Origin: Ectocarpus siliculosus | Lineage: Eukaryota; Sar; Phaeophyceae; Ectocarpales; Ectocarpaceae | Assembly: GCA_000310025.1 (NCBI GenBank) | Contig: FN649746.1 | Location: 109,754 to 173,753 of the forward strand | DNA: 64,000 nt | Direction: 5' to 3' | Shown: positions 1 through 12,935 of the stretch, in pieces | Layout: the number at the start of each line of letters is the position of its first letter | Numbering within the stretch: position 1 is the stretch's first letter | Notes under the pieces: generated by a model | What the model was told of the DNA's origin: nothing | The model's input: only the letters and a program-made list of their open reading frames with translations | Databases searched by the model: none | Program-made: the position numbers and the translations under genes

Positions 1-400
1 TTGTTTGGGTTTTTTTCCCATTTAACCAGATTTTTTTTTGGGGGCCTTTTTTTTTTTTTGTTTTGCTTTTATTTGTTGACCTTTTATAAATGTTCCCGGG
101 GGGGAGGAACCTTTTTTTCCAAAGGACCATTGGCATTTTTTTTTTTTTTATCCTCCCCCTTTTTTTGGGGGGTTTGGGGGGGGGGGTGTATTTTTTTTTG
201 TGCATGCGGTATTTGTTTGACCTTTGACTTGGCTTCCTTAAAAAGCCGGGAGGGAGCACGCCGGGTTTTCACCGGACCAGGTTTTCACATCACCAAGCGG
301 GAAGCGCCGTGAGGTTTTTGGGGATTCGCTTGAAGGGTGAGTTTTTTACAGGGGGGGGGGGGGGGCACCGCAAATGGGGGCACGGCAAAGAAGAGGGTAC
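1..400. other. Low-quality contig end containing a decayed retroposon copy
   Basis: Bases 1-200 are dominated by T and G homopolymers typical of poor end-of-read sequence. From about 173 to 345 the sequence follows, with many small errors, the 5' part of the SINE-like retroposon described at 59731-60234: G-run, GTGCATGC, then the GCCGGG..GAGCACGCCGGGTT..TCACCGGACCAGG block and the GAAGCGCCGTGAGG hairpin. ORFs called here are artefacts of the homopolymers. Confidence 0.7.
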
Positions 401-405
401 CCTAC

Positions 406-1641
406 CTTCCCGGGGTCTTTTCTGTCGACCACACCTAGGGCGTTGAACGCTGCCAGCACTTGGGTCGGGTCCTGCAAGATGCAAGATCGAAACGGAGATC
501 GCAAAAGAACCAATAGCGAATGCCATTGCAAGGTAGGGGAGAGGCGGGAGAGTAAGTGGTGGATCGGGGGCGTCCGGAACGTGGACAAAAAGGGAGACAA
601 GAGAGCAGTAGGATAGGATAGCGTAGTTAAATGTAGTTTGGGCTGGGAAATTACGGTGAAGAGCGAGCGAAAAGTGGAACACGTCCACAAGAGCACGTCC
701 ACATGCACATCCATCAAACGCGTTAAAAGGAGCGTTTCCACAAGCACACATGCACAAGCACTTGGACACGCACATCCACAGCAGGCAAAAGCCGACTGCG
801 AAAAAAATCTGCAACAGGGGTCGCTGGGGGGACTATTATCAGTCTTCAGAGAAAGCACCACCCCAATCGCTAGCACACGATCCAGCAACCACAATGAGGG
901 GAACGAAAACATGAACATGAACCTATCTCTCTAAAAACGGTCTCTATTCGCTCTTGCCCTTGTGTACATCCTTTATTATTCCTCATTCTAAGCCCAGTCC
1001 GAACTCGTCAGCCCGCTTTTGCAGTCTGGCCACTTTCAATCCCCCATGTCACTCGTCGCTTGTCCCTGAACCATACCTTTTTAGTATGGCACAACCCTGC
1101 TTCAATGGACGGACAGACGTTCCTCTTCCCGTCCCGTCTCAGAAAAAATTGGTCGGCTTGTTAACCATCTTGTCGATTTCTATCCACCAATAATAAAGCA
1201 ACACCAATCCCCCCAGCTGGACCCTCGCCGTGATCCAAATCCTCCGCTTCCTCCGAACGTATCAAATACCCTGAAAAAATGTCTGCGTACCTTCTTCATG
1301 GGCATGTCGACGAAAGTCTTGCTGTCGGGAAAAAGCCTGGCCGATTGCACCGCCTCCAGCAGAGGGCCGTCGCAGTACACCCCCCACGCGCTGCTGCCTC
1401 TGCCCCCGCCGCCCCCGCCCCCGCCCTTGCCGCCGCTGGACTCCTTGGAGCGCCAGGCAGTCGCCGCCGGCGCTGGCCCTTCAACCTCGATGGCCGTCCC
1501 GTTGTCCGGGGGGTGGGTGGGGGTGGTCTCGAGGAGGCTTGGATTGGGAGCGCACCCGTCGTCGAAGTTCGCTTCCGGCTGGAGTCCTCCCGAAGCGGGA
1601 GGAGGGGCAGGAACAGGAGGCATCATTTGGCTCCTGTGCAT
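406..1641 (-). CDS. Trehalase (GH37), N-terminal exons, partial
   Basis: Trehalase hydrolyses alpha,alpha-trehalose to two glucose molecules. Two minus-strand exons are recognisable. The first ends at 1291 (AAG|GTACGC donor) and carries the N-terminal GH37 block: YCDGPLLEAVQ, then LFPDSKTFVDMPMKK. The second is 406-471, after a TTGCAG acceptor and before AAG|GTAGGG, and reads DPTQVLAAFNAL, the usual continuation of that block. Both junctions are phase 0, so the join is in frame. The 5' part of exon 1 encodes a Pro/Gly/Ser-rich leader with a glycine run (about 1389-1435). The start is uncertain: ATG at 1641 or the tandem ATGs at 1626/1623 are possible, and the frame stays open to 1806. The catalytic domain lies beyond the left edge. 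A decayed retroposon copy lies directly downstream of exon 2. The family call is secure; full gene structure is not. Confidence 0.75.
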
Positions 1642-1822
1642 CCCACAGGATGGTGGGAAGCGGACGGGAAAGGTTCTAGGTAAGGAGCGGTTGGTGGACG
1701 GGTGTGTTGCTTGTCGGTGCATACCGAACAGAGGTCCAGGCGGCCCCTTCCGCCGTAAGACCAATACATGTATATTAGACCACTCTAGGGCGTGTACCGG
1801 TAGCACACGTGTACCGGAATAC

Positions 1823-1975
1823 GGGGGGGGGGGGGGGGGGGTTAGGCCGGGATCTCACCGGACAGGCTCTCTTACATCACCAAGCGCGAAGCGCCGTGAG
1901 GTATTCGGAGAGTCGCACGGAGGGTGCGCTGCATCCTGCGAAGGGTGTTCGGCATCTTCTGCTTACTTTTCTTGC
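1823..1975 (+). mobile_element. SINE-like retroposon, truncated copy
   Basis: After an 18-base G-run the sequence follows the retroposon 5' region (GGGATCTCACCGGACAGG, CACCAAGCGCGAAGCGCCGT, then GTGTTCGGCATCTT). It lacks the first 60 or so bases of the consensus and the 3' tandem repeats. It lies just upstream of the trehalase 5' region. Confidence 0.7.
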
Positions 1976-4900
1976 ATATTGCGGTATAGGAGGGGGGGTC
2001 AACAGAGTGCTTCCGGATGTACAGCAGTAGCGACGAGAGAACAACGGAGGTCTTGCATTCGAATATGTATATGTAGCGTAGTTGACAAGACATGAGATAT
2101 CACACCCCCTAGATCGATTTCTAAAAAGGTTGACTTTTGAACTCGACAACGAAACGGATGCCACAACCAATAGTTGTGGTTTCGGACAGCTCTCGACGAC
2201 ATGGTTCCGGCAGCGCTGTTTTCGGCAGCGCCACTGCTGTTGCTGTCGTGTTGCCGCTGTTTTCGGCTGCGCCACTACTGTTTCTGCCGTGGTGCAACCG
2301 AAATCGAGCTTTAGAATTGGTCCTATCTTAGTCGCTTATGGGGATGTCTCGTGGAACCTAAACTGTCTGTGGAATAGTCTAGAGTGCATCCATTCCCCGT
2401 GACGCTGAAAAGGTATTGCCCGAGTTTGCTTCCCCTAGATGTACTTTGCTGTACCTGCTAAAGCGAAATCCGCCCCCCTTCACGTAAGACATAGGACCCA
2501 CGCCGCGACAACAAAAAAATGTGCAGGACTGATCAGCCGCTACAAAATTCACAGCAGTGATTCTTTTCTTAAAATTCTGAATCTTTCTACAGGCGAAGTA
2601 CAGGGATTTACCTTCGGATCGGCCGACAACGTTGTGTAATAGCACAGAAGTAGTCTGTTATGCATCATTGATCTATCCGACGGCACTCGCACGTAAACGT
2701 CGCTGAACCCCTACGAGCAGGGGGAGGACCCCGTCATGCCTCAAAGGTTGTTAGTGTATGTTTACCAGACGCCCCTTGGGCCCATTTTGATAACTTCGGC
2801 CGATTGCTCCACACGGGGAAAAAAATAATAAAGGGGGCAGCGTCATTGAAGTACTGTACTCCAATGTGCATGACTCCCGATATTTTTAGGAAGAGTTTTT
2901 TGAGCTCTTCATCATACGTATCTCCGGATACGATGCTAAATTTATACATTGGAACGGTCAGCATTTGTGCCATGTTGACGAATTGCAGCAATCGAGAGCT
3001 TTGCCGCACGCATCCTAACCCATCACCGATACCTTGTACGTCGTTCGCGAATGGTGCAATTCAATTGAGTCCGTGTATACTCACGAACATGTACCACGTC
3101 AAGCTGACCATGTGCCAATTTACTTGCTGGGCTAAGCTGGACGACGGTGCTGAAAAGAAAAATGGTGCTGGAAATGGTACTGGAAACTGGAAACGTGTAT
3201 GACGTCGGCTACAGTACATGTACAGCATATGCCCGGATCTCGGGCAAGGGAGGGGCGTATGGGGCACACATGCAGGCGATGCTGAGGGCACAGCCCGGCC
3301 ACAGCCGACTGGTTTCTGCTGGTGACGGCCGAATGCCCTGCTGTCCTGCTGTACATGTAGTTGCAGTTGACTACCGAAGCAGCAGTGCAGCGTATATGGG
3401 CTATTTTGATCTGATACAAAACACCGAGAGACGTGGATTGGCACCCAAACGATTTTCAAGCCTCTTCTTGGGATGCACAGCAGCACACGTGTTCAAACCC
3501 ACGTAAGATTCAGACTTGCTGCTCTTGTACCCCCCCTGTAACACACGTGTGCCTGGGTGACGATGCACAGCAAAAAAGCAGAGGCATGCTCGATCGAGCA
3601 GACCTACTTGTATCAACTTTCGAGGGAAAAACGAAGTACGTCGTAGTACGTAATGCGTGGACCCAGGTCACATGTTGAAAAAATTGCTTCATTTGCTCTC
3701 ATAAGACACTGCTTGCTACTACTCCCATCACACCACCGGCGGCGCTACCGATCCATCCCTCGACCCTCCTCACCTCTGGATGACGGTCGTTCCGGGCACA
3801 GCAGACAAGCGCAAACTTTGGTGGTGAGCGTCCACTATATTGCAGACCAGTTGGTGCAGACTCTGACTGCTGCTGTGTGAGACTCAGATGATGTGTCACA
3901 CGATTTGTGAAAACGGGATTTTTTTTTTACTCTTTTTAGGGTATCCCCTTAATCCTATCTGATGTGCCCCCGCACGCGCTTGCCACACACATGCTGCAAC
4001 CTGATCACGAAAACAGCTTCACCACAGCAGCAGCAGTATCACAGCAGCATCCTCTACATCCAACCACTAGGTGAGACGCTCGGAGGAAAGGCCTGTGATG
4101 AGAGATGCGAGAGATTCCAAGTGCGCATCTCACTGGTTATTTATTTTCCATGCGACAGCAGCCGCCATATGATGGTGTCATTTGGTGTTTGTCATCATTA
4201 TTGTCGTTTTGTCCGAGTATTTTTTCGGGTGTTGAAGTTCGGGGTCTTGTGACCAGTTTCAGCCTCGATGTGCAGCGAGCCCTCTCTCTCTCGCACAACT
4301 CGCACAAACTGCGTGTGTGCCGCACAGCTCGCCTTGTGCGTAGCGCGCCCGACTTTTGAGGGCGAGTATCCGCCTCGCGTGTGTGTAGCAAGAGATCAAG
4401 AGTTTTGGAGGCCTTCCAAGAAATCGATCGATGCACGGTATGACCTGCTGTGGTATGCATTGTAATAATGAGATGTGTGCGCAGTACTTACTGCTGCAAG
4501 CATCATCTCTTTCCCTGCCCTGAGACCAAGAGAGAGGTGCCTGGTACACAGCAGCATATATATATGGCCGATCCCCAATGTTAATGTTTAGGTGGATACA
4601 GACCACTTTCGTGATACGAGCTCTGTACCAGTTTTCTTATGTGCATGCCTGTCGAAAACTCAGAATCCGCCCTTTGAGTTGCTTTCTCCAACAATCTCGA
4701 AAATCCCGCCCACTTTCCAGACTCGAGACCGCGTGCACAACAAGTAAGCAGTTGGGGGGCGGGCGGGTTCGGCGACCCTTCGTGTCACGACGAAATGTGG
4801 CCGCTATGCAGGGCAGGCCGCTAAACTGAACTAGCGACTATGTTGTAGCATGCTACCGGGGTGCGGCGGTGCCACCTGATTTTGTGGGCATGACGCTAAG

Positions 4901-6273
4901 CAGGGCGTGTTACCCCCACTGCTGTATGTATACCGGTTGCATCTTTCGTTTCTGTGATTTACCTCTAGGACTCGATGTCTCTTGCAAGGCGGAGGTCGCA
5001 CCTGTCGCACAGCAGTTTTGCTCCTAAAGCTGCCACCCATCTACCTATTATGCCGATCCACCTTGACCCGTAACCTGACCCGTTGAACAAGACAGAAAAC
5101 TTGTACAAGCATCGTCGTGGCTCCGATAGAGAAGGTGGTGTGACAGAGAGCTTCGAACCTGTTACATTCAGTATTGTAGTATGTTGAAGCCCCCTCTCAT
5201 TATCTTATTATACCGGAATAAGAAGGTACCCACCTATATCTATAGGGGGGTCGCGAGTCCGCGACAACCCATGTGGACATGTGGACCCTCATATATAGGA
5301 GCCACGGGTGCTGTACACGTATGCATACAATCCCTGAAAGACTAAATACCGTTCGAGATAATGCTGTTGTAATGGTGTACCGGGATGTGTTGAAGTCGTA
5401 GCCTTCGCAGTAAGGGAGGGAGAACACCTGCTGGATACGGGGCTTCTGTTGAGTCCGTGTAAGCCTAGGTGTACAATGGAATTTCAGAAGTGACGCTGTT
5501 CGTGCTTGAGTTCTGAATCGTACAGGACGCACTTGTACTCATCATCTCTTGAGCTACCGTTAGCTACAACAGCTGCACGCGGTGTGCCTGCGCCCATGCA
5601 CTCTTGACTGGCCAAAGGCGTGTGAGGAGAATTGATGGTTTGAGCGTCCTGGTATCACGCGAGCGTGTTTTGTTGACCGTGTCGTGTGTGTGTTGCCATG
5701 GGTTGCCAACGGGTTGGGGTATTTGTGGTTACCAGACCCCAAGAAGTCTGTCTGTGCTGCTATATGTATAGCATCTAGCAGATGCCATAGTCTCTGCATC
5801 TCCGCTACGCTGCTGTTTGTTCTGTGAAAACTTCTCAACACACACCCTGGCGCCTTCCTTCTGCGTAACGCATCCACAGAGGTGAAGCGACCCGACGAAG
5901 TGTTTGCCGTACGGCCTCTCGCTCTCTCAATCTCTCTCTTGCGAAGCGAGACCTCCACTGCCGTCAATAGGTTCGGGGCGATGCAGTTGTATGCACCCTG
6001 TTGTCACTACTTTCACCACCCTAAGCCGCAGGCTGATATTTAGCCCTACTCTAACCTTGCCTCGCTCCCTCCCGGTCTCTTCTTCCCCTTCCCCTCACAG
6101 CCACCAGTAGTACAGTAGTAGTACATCCCACAGGTACAACCTCTCACCAGCCAGCCAGCCAGCCAGCCAGCCTCTCCTTGCAAGAAGAGAAGACCTCCCA
6201 GCACATAGCACAGGGTTCCATACTTCCTCCGAGGAATACTTTTATACCGTAATACCGTAATAGAGAAGAGAAC
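1976..6273. other. Intergenic region between trehalase and aspartic protease
   Basis: Mostly unassigned sequence between divergently oriented genes. At 2083-2120 is one end of the 207-bp inverted-repeat element described at 17875-18081 (GATATCACACCCCCT). A possible minus-strand coding fragment lies at 2734-2973. CAG/CTG-rich patches are scattered throughout and a short (CAGC)n run occurs near 6148-6172. The ORFs here lack recognisable motifs and look like chance frames. No RNA gene was recognised. Confidence 0.4.
2734..2973 (-). CDS. Possible hypothetical protein or exon
   Basis: Unrecognised. This frame starts at an ATG (MAQMLTVPMYKF) and reads through SIVSGDTYDEELKKLFLKIS and GVMHIGVQYFNDAAPF to a stop. 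Its composition is even and protein-like, with an amphipathic segment around EELKKLFLKI, and it is more AT-rich than the GC-rich exons of the surrounding genes. The same frame stays open upstream to about 3060, so it could be the end of a longer exon. No splice site or partner exon could be fixed. It could be a fragment of a transferred or mobile gene, or a chance ORF. Confidence 0.3.
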   Translation of the reverse strand: MAQMLTVPMYKFSIVSGDTYDEELKKLFLKISGVMHIGVQYFNDAAPFIIFFPVWSNRPKLSKWAQGASGKHTLTTFEA

Positions 6274-9200
6274 ATGGCTCGCGCGTCTTCCGTGCTGACG
6301 GTCTTGGGGTCGCTCCTCCTGGCATCGACCTGCCATAACGCCTCCGCGGCGGTGCACCGGGTGAAGCTGTCGAAGCGCCCGGACAAGGAGTTCGTCAACT
6401 CCAAGCTTGACAAGGCCCACCACCGCCACCATGAGGGCGCTGACGAGCCTTCGAGGTGAGGTCTTGTTTGTGAAGAGACCACGCTGCGGCGGCACAGGGC
6501 ACGGTTTAGTGGATAGTTGGTGTTATTTTGGTGGGCTTGCACGCGCAGCGTTTGGTGTAGGTATGTATGTGACGATGGCCCTGCTGCTGCTCGAAGTCGT
6601 TTCGACACACTTTGCGTTTCATCTGTGTAAGTCGCATGAGTAGCGGTTGGTGTATGTGACGATCCGAATGGTGTTCTTCTGCTTCGAAGTCGTTTCGCAC
6701 GCTACCGAGCGACAGCAGAGTCAGCGAGCGGGCAAAAAAACGTTGGTTGAGGGGGCACACGGGTGGGACCGATGGGTGCATGCTTCCACCATGCGGAAAA
6801 CCGTTGGAGGCGTCACTTGGTGGGATTCGTTCCAAGACGTCCCCCCAGGAATCACTATTTAGTGGTCTCATTCTGATTGGGTAACCCCCCAACCCCCCTC
6901 TTTTGTGTGTGTCTTGTATTTTGTCTTTCAGACACGATGAGGGTGTCCTGCAGGCGAACCTCCGCGGCGCAGTGGAGCAAGTGCTCATGAGCGAGGTGAA
7001 ATGATGTGCTTTGTAGTCGGCGGGACTGAGCTTGTTCGTCCTCGTTCACGAAAAGCAGTAGTTACCGCTTGTCGTGCCTGACATCACCAGGGCATTTGCA
7101 GCAATCTTTAAATCTGTAACTCAACGTCTTGTTCGCTCTTCGCCTGTGGCTTGCCGGACTCTTGAACGAGCAAGTATAGGCTAGGGTAGGTTTTGTTTTG
7201 CGTAAAAGAACGTAGACCTGCAGCAGCGAGAGCACGAGTGAAGCGAGAGACGAGGTGGTATTATACTGTAGCCGCGACAAGAATCCCGTTCTTTCGAACG
7301 GGTAGTCTTTCTGTGAGATTATGCATACCTTCTTAAAAAGAAAAGAAAAGCCCGTGCTTCGCGCTGCGCGTACTTCCCCCCTCCATGATGTCTCTCTCTC
7401 CTTCTCTCTCTCTCTACAGCTCACCCCCATTCCCTGGCCATCTTTCGCACCCCTTTGGTTCATGTTGTTTGTCGCTCTTTCTCTCGCCTCTCTGTTTGTG
7501 TCTGTACCTCACCCCCATTCGCTGGCCATCTGTCGCCCCCCTATCGTTTATGTTGTCTCTCTGTGTGTGTGTGCCTCTCTCTCTCCCTCTCTCTCTCTTG
7601 CGTGTATTTTGGTCTTGTCACGTGATGCTGTCCGTCGCCGCAACGGTATCTCCATTCTTCATATTTCATAGCTGGAGGCGAGCGGAGAGGGCAAGGTGAT
7701 CGTCAAGGACTACCAAAACGCTCAGTACTACGGACAGGTATGCTACCGGCCAGCTCTGTCGGCTGTGGTTGTGTGGTGCTAGGATACCTCTTGCCTGTTG
7801 TGACGTGGTGAGGCAATTGCTCTCTAAAAGTCGAGGATGGCGTCGTATTCTCTATTTGCGATCAGTCGTCAGTCCGAAGCTACTCCGCCACAGCCGACTC
7901 CGACTCCGCTGCTAACACCAATCATTGCCCTTTAAACATTGCTCTCTTTTTTCCATCCTCGACCTAGAGCCACGCGTTAAGTTTATCCCTATAGCCCCGA
8001 CCTCATTCCCATCTGTAACTCCTGATCCCGTAAGGTGGAGATCGGCACGCCGCCGCAATCGTTCGAGGTCATCTTCGACACCGGGAGTGCCAACCTGTGG
8101 GTGGCCGGGAGCAAGTGTGGCTTGTCGTGCGGCCTGCACTCCCGCTACGCTGCGTCCAAGAGCTCCACCCATGCTGAAGTGAGTCGTCGTCGTGGCTTGT
8201 GTTGTTTGTTTTGGCGGTGGCGGTGGTGGTGTTGTCGCCATCGTCGCCTTCTTGTGTTGCCAGTTTTATTGTTGTTTGCGGGTATTGTCGCTGCTGATGA
8301 GGGTTATCCTGCTTGTCTTGTAGACGCTTCGTACTCGAAAGTGCGTGGAAGACCACCATCAGCGTGTCGGTTTCTCACGCAACCTCTCCGCCCGTTCGTG
8401 TCCACGCTTTCCTGTTTCATTCATTTCCTTCTTTCGAACTTGTTATCTTGTTCTCTTGCTCTTGTTCGTTCCCTGCTGCAGGATGGGCGTGACTTCGAGA
8501 TCACTTACGCTAGCGGGCCAGTGAGCGGGTCCCTGTCTGCGGATACCGTCACGTGGGGTGGCATCCAACTCAAGGACCAGACATTTGCCGAGGTATCTAT
8601 TTATGATATGATGCCTCTAGTCTATAACTGACATGTCTTAGTATTAGCTGCTGTTTTTTTGTTCCTTTCTTGATAGGTAGGCATGGTGCTGCATGTGCTG
8701 TCAACCGGTTTCTTCTGCTTGACGGTGTGCTACAACCTGTCGATGTGTTGGTGTCTATCGATAGAGAGGAAGCCCGACCATGGGGGGCGAGACTCTTGTT
8801 GTTTTAGTATTGCTGTTTGGAACGTAAGGTTGTGCCCATTGGCGGATTGTGAAAAACCCGGAAGAGTTGGGAGACCCGATTTATTGTGGGTGACAGACTC
8901 TAGCGCGCACGCCGTTCCCGCGCCGCATCTCCACTTGTACGGTAGACTAGAGTACGACCCAATGGGGCTGGCGTGGTTTCAGTTCGTTCGGGCAGCCTTG
9001 GGCCGCCTTCGCCGACCGCGCCACCGTCGGACGCCCGTGCAACACGCGTAGCACAAATGTAGACCAGACCTATTGAAATACCGCATCAGCACCAAGTTGC
9101 GGGAAACCGTAACTGCGCTGGGTTTTCCTGCGGGTGCCCCAGAGTCGCTCGGCCACACAAAAACCAAGGGAAAAGAGAACGATCGGGGCAAGAGTGCACG

Positions 9201-10617
9201 AAACACGTCATCCCGCACACGAAAAATAGTCGAATCGGGCCTCTTCCGGGTGTGTACTTGTACCTACTGTAGAATCTCGCGAGGGGCTTGGCTGACGGTG
9301 GTGTCGGGCTCGACGTTTGAATGGATGTCGCCGCCTTCGTTTCGTTACCGTAAGTCCGCGGTTCGACGTCTTGAAACGAACCGACCGGGGCGACATGCAT
9401 CAAAACATCGAGCCCGACACCACCGTCAGCGAAGCCCCTTGCGAGATTCTACAGGAGGTACAGCTGGGAGCGGCCCAACTCGAGAAAAACGTGTTTTTTT
9501 TTCCCAACTCAATGAGTTCGTGTATTTTTTCATCGCATGCGTTCAACAGTGCACGTCAATCGAAGCTGTTTTTCCGATTGTAGTCGTTATACTGATTAAA
9601 TACTGTGTGGCTCTCCACTGCGCCTTAAATGCGTGCGACAACATCGATCGTGTTTGTTAGAATAAAAACCACACTACAAACATCCACATCATCCACCACC
9701 ACATCCATATATCCTCGAAATACTTTCAGTTGAAGCTGAGAGCCCAAAGCATCATGCCTCCACGCGTTTTATCGAAGAACCCAGATGGTCGGCAGAACCG
9801 TACTGCGAAGCATTGTTCATGTAGGGCGAGCTCGCAATTCGCGAAGAGCTTTCCGTTCGCGTACCGTTCCGCCCTCCATCTTCCGACATCCTCGTACACA
9901 CAATTACGCCAATCAAAACGCCGTTTCGGGGGGTTTTGCGCCTCCTCGTTCTCTTCGTCCGGCTCCTCTTCCTCCCCCCCCGCCCCCCCCAAATTTATGG
10001 GTGCTTGTTTTTTTGTTGTTCTTGAGTTGATTTGGGAGTTTTGGACGCCACGTGTAATATGACCAAATGAACGAGTGACACATGGTCTGGCGTGTATAAA
10101 CCCCAATTCCGTGGCCGTCTCGATCGCCCCCCCCGTGTTGACTCTCCCCATGGGGAAGCCTGCAAAAATAATCTCGACCTTGCCTCTAGAACAACTCGAG
10201 TCTTTTCACGACGTTAGCCTGGCGTGTATCCTCACTCCTGTTACCCACGCGACTACCCGCTAAAATTCTCTACGCTCTACGCTCTGCTGTGGACAGGTGC
10301 AAGATGCCAAGGGGCTTGGTCTGGCGTTCATCCTGGGCAAGTTCGATGGCATCATGGGCCTCGCCTTCGACGAGATCAGCGTCGAGGGAGTTCCGACCCC
10401 CTTCGGGAGGCTTGTTGAGGAGGGGGAGCTCGACGATGCGGTACGTTGGTCTCTTTTCTCTTCTCTTCTCTTGGATTATTTTGTACCATAGTATCCAATC
10501 GTATCGAATCGATGTCGTATCGTGTGGCACTTTCGGTTTTTCCAGCTCGTGGGTGCGCCCTACCTCCGTTGGCCAGTTTTGCGGTGGTACTAGTAGTCGT
10601 AGTTACAGCAAGCAGGT

Positions 10618-10648
<31 letters not shown>

Positions 10649-12935
10649 AGTTCTGGGACTCGTCGGTGATGGCGGCAAGACGCTTTGGTGTTGAACGGAA
10701 TTCCCAGACGTTGGATGGAGTCACTGCACTAAACGAGGTTTCGAGAATCAGGGCCGCGTGCGCGTGTCCCGTTTCTTTTGTCAAGTTTGTCAAGGAGGAG
10801 GCAACGAACCGCCAAATTCACCGCTGAGATTGTGGACACGGCGCTGCTGTTGTAGTTTCGTACATGTACGGGAAGCGTGCTGGAACGATTTTTACCGTCG
10901 TGTAGCGGGTCAAATGTTTGCTGCTGTACATTGGTGTGAAAGGACACCTCCATCGCGGCATTTCAAGTGCTCTGTCTGGAACGTGATCTGATGTTGTACT
11001 GCGGAGTATTTTCGTATTTTTCTCCCTTAAAAATGTTTTTGTTCGGTGTGGGTAGTCCAGCGCGGACCAGCACACAGAACGCACCACACATTCCCAACCG
11101 TTGTTCGAAATGCCACCCGTCAAGGATCGTTTCTTACAGTACCCACCCATGTCTTTCTCCCCCAATGTCAGGTGTTCGCATTCTACCTCGGCAACCAAAA
11201 GGAGGGAGAGCTTATCATCGGAGGCACAGACCCGGACCACTACCTCCATGAAATCAAGTGCGTTGCGAAGAAATACAGGATGAATTGGTCGTATGACACC
11301 ATTCTGTCATCTCTTCAGAGTTGATGAGGGCGGTTGAAGAGGGCGGTTGGGTGTTGAGTTGATCCCTCGAGCAGGAACAATGCCCATCGTGTCGTTTGCT
11401 TGTGTGTTTTGGTGTCCACAGGCGTCTTCCGTGTCGTTGTTTCGGTGTTGCCGTCTTGACTGCACCGAAGCGGACTGGACAGCGAGACGACACACACTTT
11501 TCTCAGCGGCGGCGGCGGCTTTAATTCCGTAGATGATATGTTGATATCTTTTAGCTTGCTGGGCGACGAGGGAGGGTCCACGAAGCACCGTCGCTTTCTC
11601 GGGATTGCAAATGTTTTTGGGTTGGTGATATTGGTATTATACTTGGTATTATACTCGTCTGTGTTGCGTTTGTACCTCCGGCGTCCTCCAACGGGGTGCT
11701 TGAAGAGTTTCTATTGCATCTATGCATGTGTCAATTGCTGCAACGACGATTCATCGGCAGTGTTGCTGTCGAAGTACTGTATCGTAAGACACCCTGTTGT
11801 AGTTTCCGCCACCTGAAACCTGTGGCAATCCGATCAATCTCTGGTCGCTTGGCTCCTGCCGCGTATTGCTATCCAAGTGTCGTGAAATACCCTGTTGTGA
11901 TGGCGTTGCCGTGGCCTGAATCCTGCCGCTATTAATATAAATATATTTCTTCACCTCGCTCCTGTGCCGATCGATTTTTTCTTGGTTGTTTTGATGGATG
12001 GATCGATCAGCTACGTGCCCGTCACTAAGAAGGGGTACTGGCAGATCGACATGGACAACGTCGACGTCTCCGGCAGCTCCGTGACCTCGGTCAAGTCTGC
12101 CATCCTCGACTCGGGAACATCGCTCCTCGTGGGCCCCAAGGAAGACGTCAAGAAGATCGCAAGCAAAGTGGTGCGTTTCTTGTGTTGTGTTGTGTGTGTG
12201 TGTTTTCGCCCTACTGCAATATTGCGACAGTCCCCCCACTCTTTCGTGGTGAGACCTACGCGTGTTTTAGTGTATGTAGAGAGTACGTACTACACTTTTC
12301 AGAGTAATTTTTCGTACAACTACGACCATCCAGCTTGTGCGTGTTTATATTTGTTGCGTGCTGCTTAAGTGTTTATTGTGTTTCTTGGTGGTATCTACTG
12401 TGTGCTGCTTTCGCGTTGTTGTTTTTTGTCATTTTTTCATTTTTCTGGTATTCCTCATGTTTCGTCCTATCGGTGAGAGGCAGTCAGGCGCCGAGAGAGA
12501 CGGTCAGCAAAGCGGTGCAATTTTCAATTTTCTTGTGTCGTAGGACAAGACAGGTATTTGGCTGCTGGATGAGCGGAGCGTTGCGGCAGGACGTGATTTA
12601 CACCGCGGTGGCTATCCCTCTCACCCCGTTGTCTTGATCGTCTTGACTGTTTTTTGCAGGGCGCGATCAGCTTCATGAACGGGGAGTACCTCATGCCCTG
12701 CTCGAGCGACCTTCCCCCGCTCACGTTCACCATCGGCGGAAAGGAGTACACCCTCGAGGGAGACGAGTACGTCATCAGCGCCGGAAATGATAAGGTCTGC
12801 ATCCTGGCCATCATGGGCATGGACATCCCCGAGCCGATGGGCCCCCTCTGGATCCTCGGTGACGTCTTCATGCGCAAGTACTACACGGTCTTCGACTACG
12901 GGAACGCCCAGATCGGCCTGGCCACCTCCACCTAG
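6274..12935 (+). CDS. Cathepsin D-like aspartic protease (pepsin family A1)
   Basis: A complete secretory or lysosomal-type aspartic endopeptidase, 410 residues. Exons: 6274-6455, 6932-6995, 7672-7737, 8035-8178, 8482-8592, 10297-10440, 11172-11257, 12011-12170 and 12660-12935; every junction is GT-AG and in phase. An N-terminal signal peptide (about residues 1-24, ending near HNASA) is followed by a short propeptide with a His-rich patch. The first catalytic motif is [10 protein letters not shown] (Asp119), with the downstream Cys pair in CGLSCGL. The flap Tyr161 is in YASG. The second catalytic motif is [10 protein letters not shown] (Asp299). A second Cys pair (MPC..KVC) and [17 protein letters not shown] lie near the C-terminus. 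Length and motif spacing fit cathepsin D or plant/protist A1 enzymes; no plant-type saposin insert is visible. The exon 8 donor may be three bases earlier, changing one Val. Confidence 0.93.
7417..7590 (+). repeat. Two-copy tandem repeat in protease intron 2
   Basis: A CT-rich segment containing CTCACCCCCATTC..CTGGCCATCT occurs twice about 87 bases apart, with CT microsatellites between and after the copies. It lies upstream of the 3' splice site at 7671 and supplies a long pyrimidine-rich tract. Confidence 0.6.
9216..9494. mobile_element. Foldback (MITE-like) inverted repeat in protease intron 5
   Basis: Two arms of about 130 bases are imperfect reverse complements around a centre near 9360. 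Matching blocks include GTAGAATCTCGC at 9270 against GCGAGATTCTAC at 9441, GACGGTGGTGTCGGGCTCGA at 9294 against its complement at 9410, and an inner pair (GATGTCGCC with GGCGACAT). It has no coding capacity. Target duplications were not identified. Confidence 0.7.
10619..10645 (+). repeat. (CTG)n microsatellite in protease intron 6
   Basis: A short CTG/CTT run, intronic. Confidence 0.8.
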
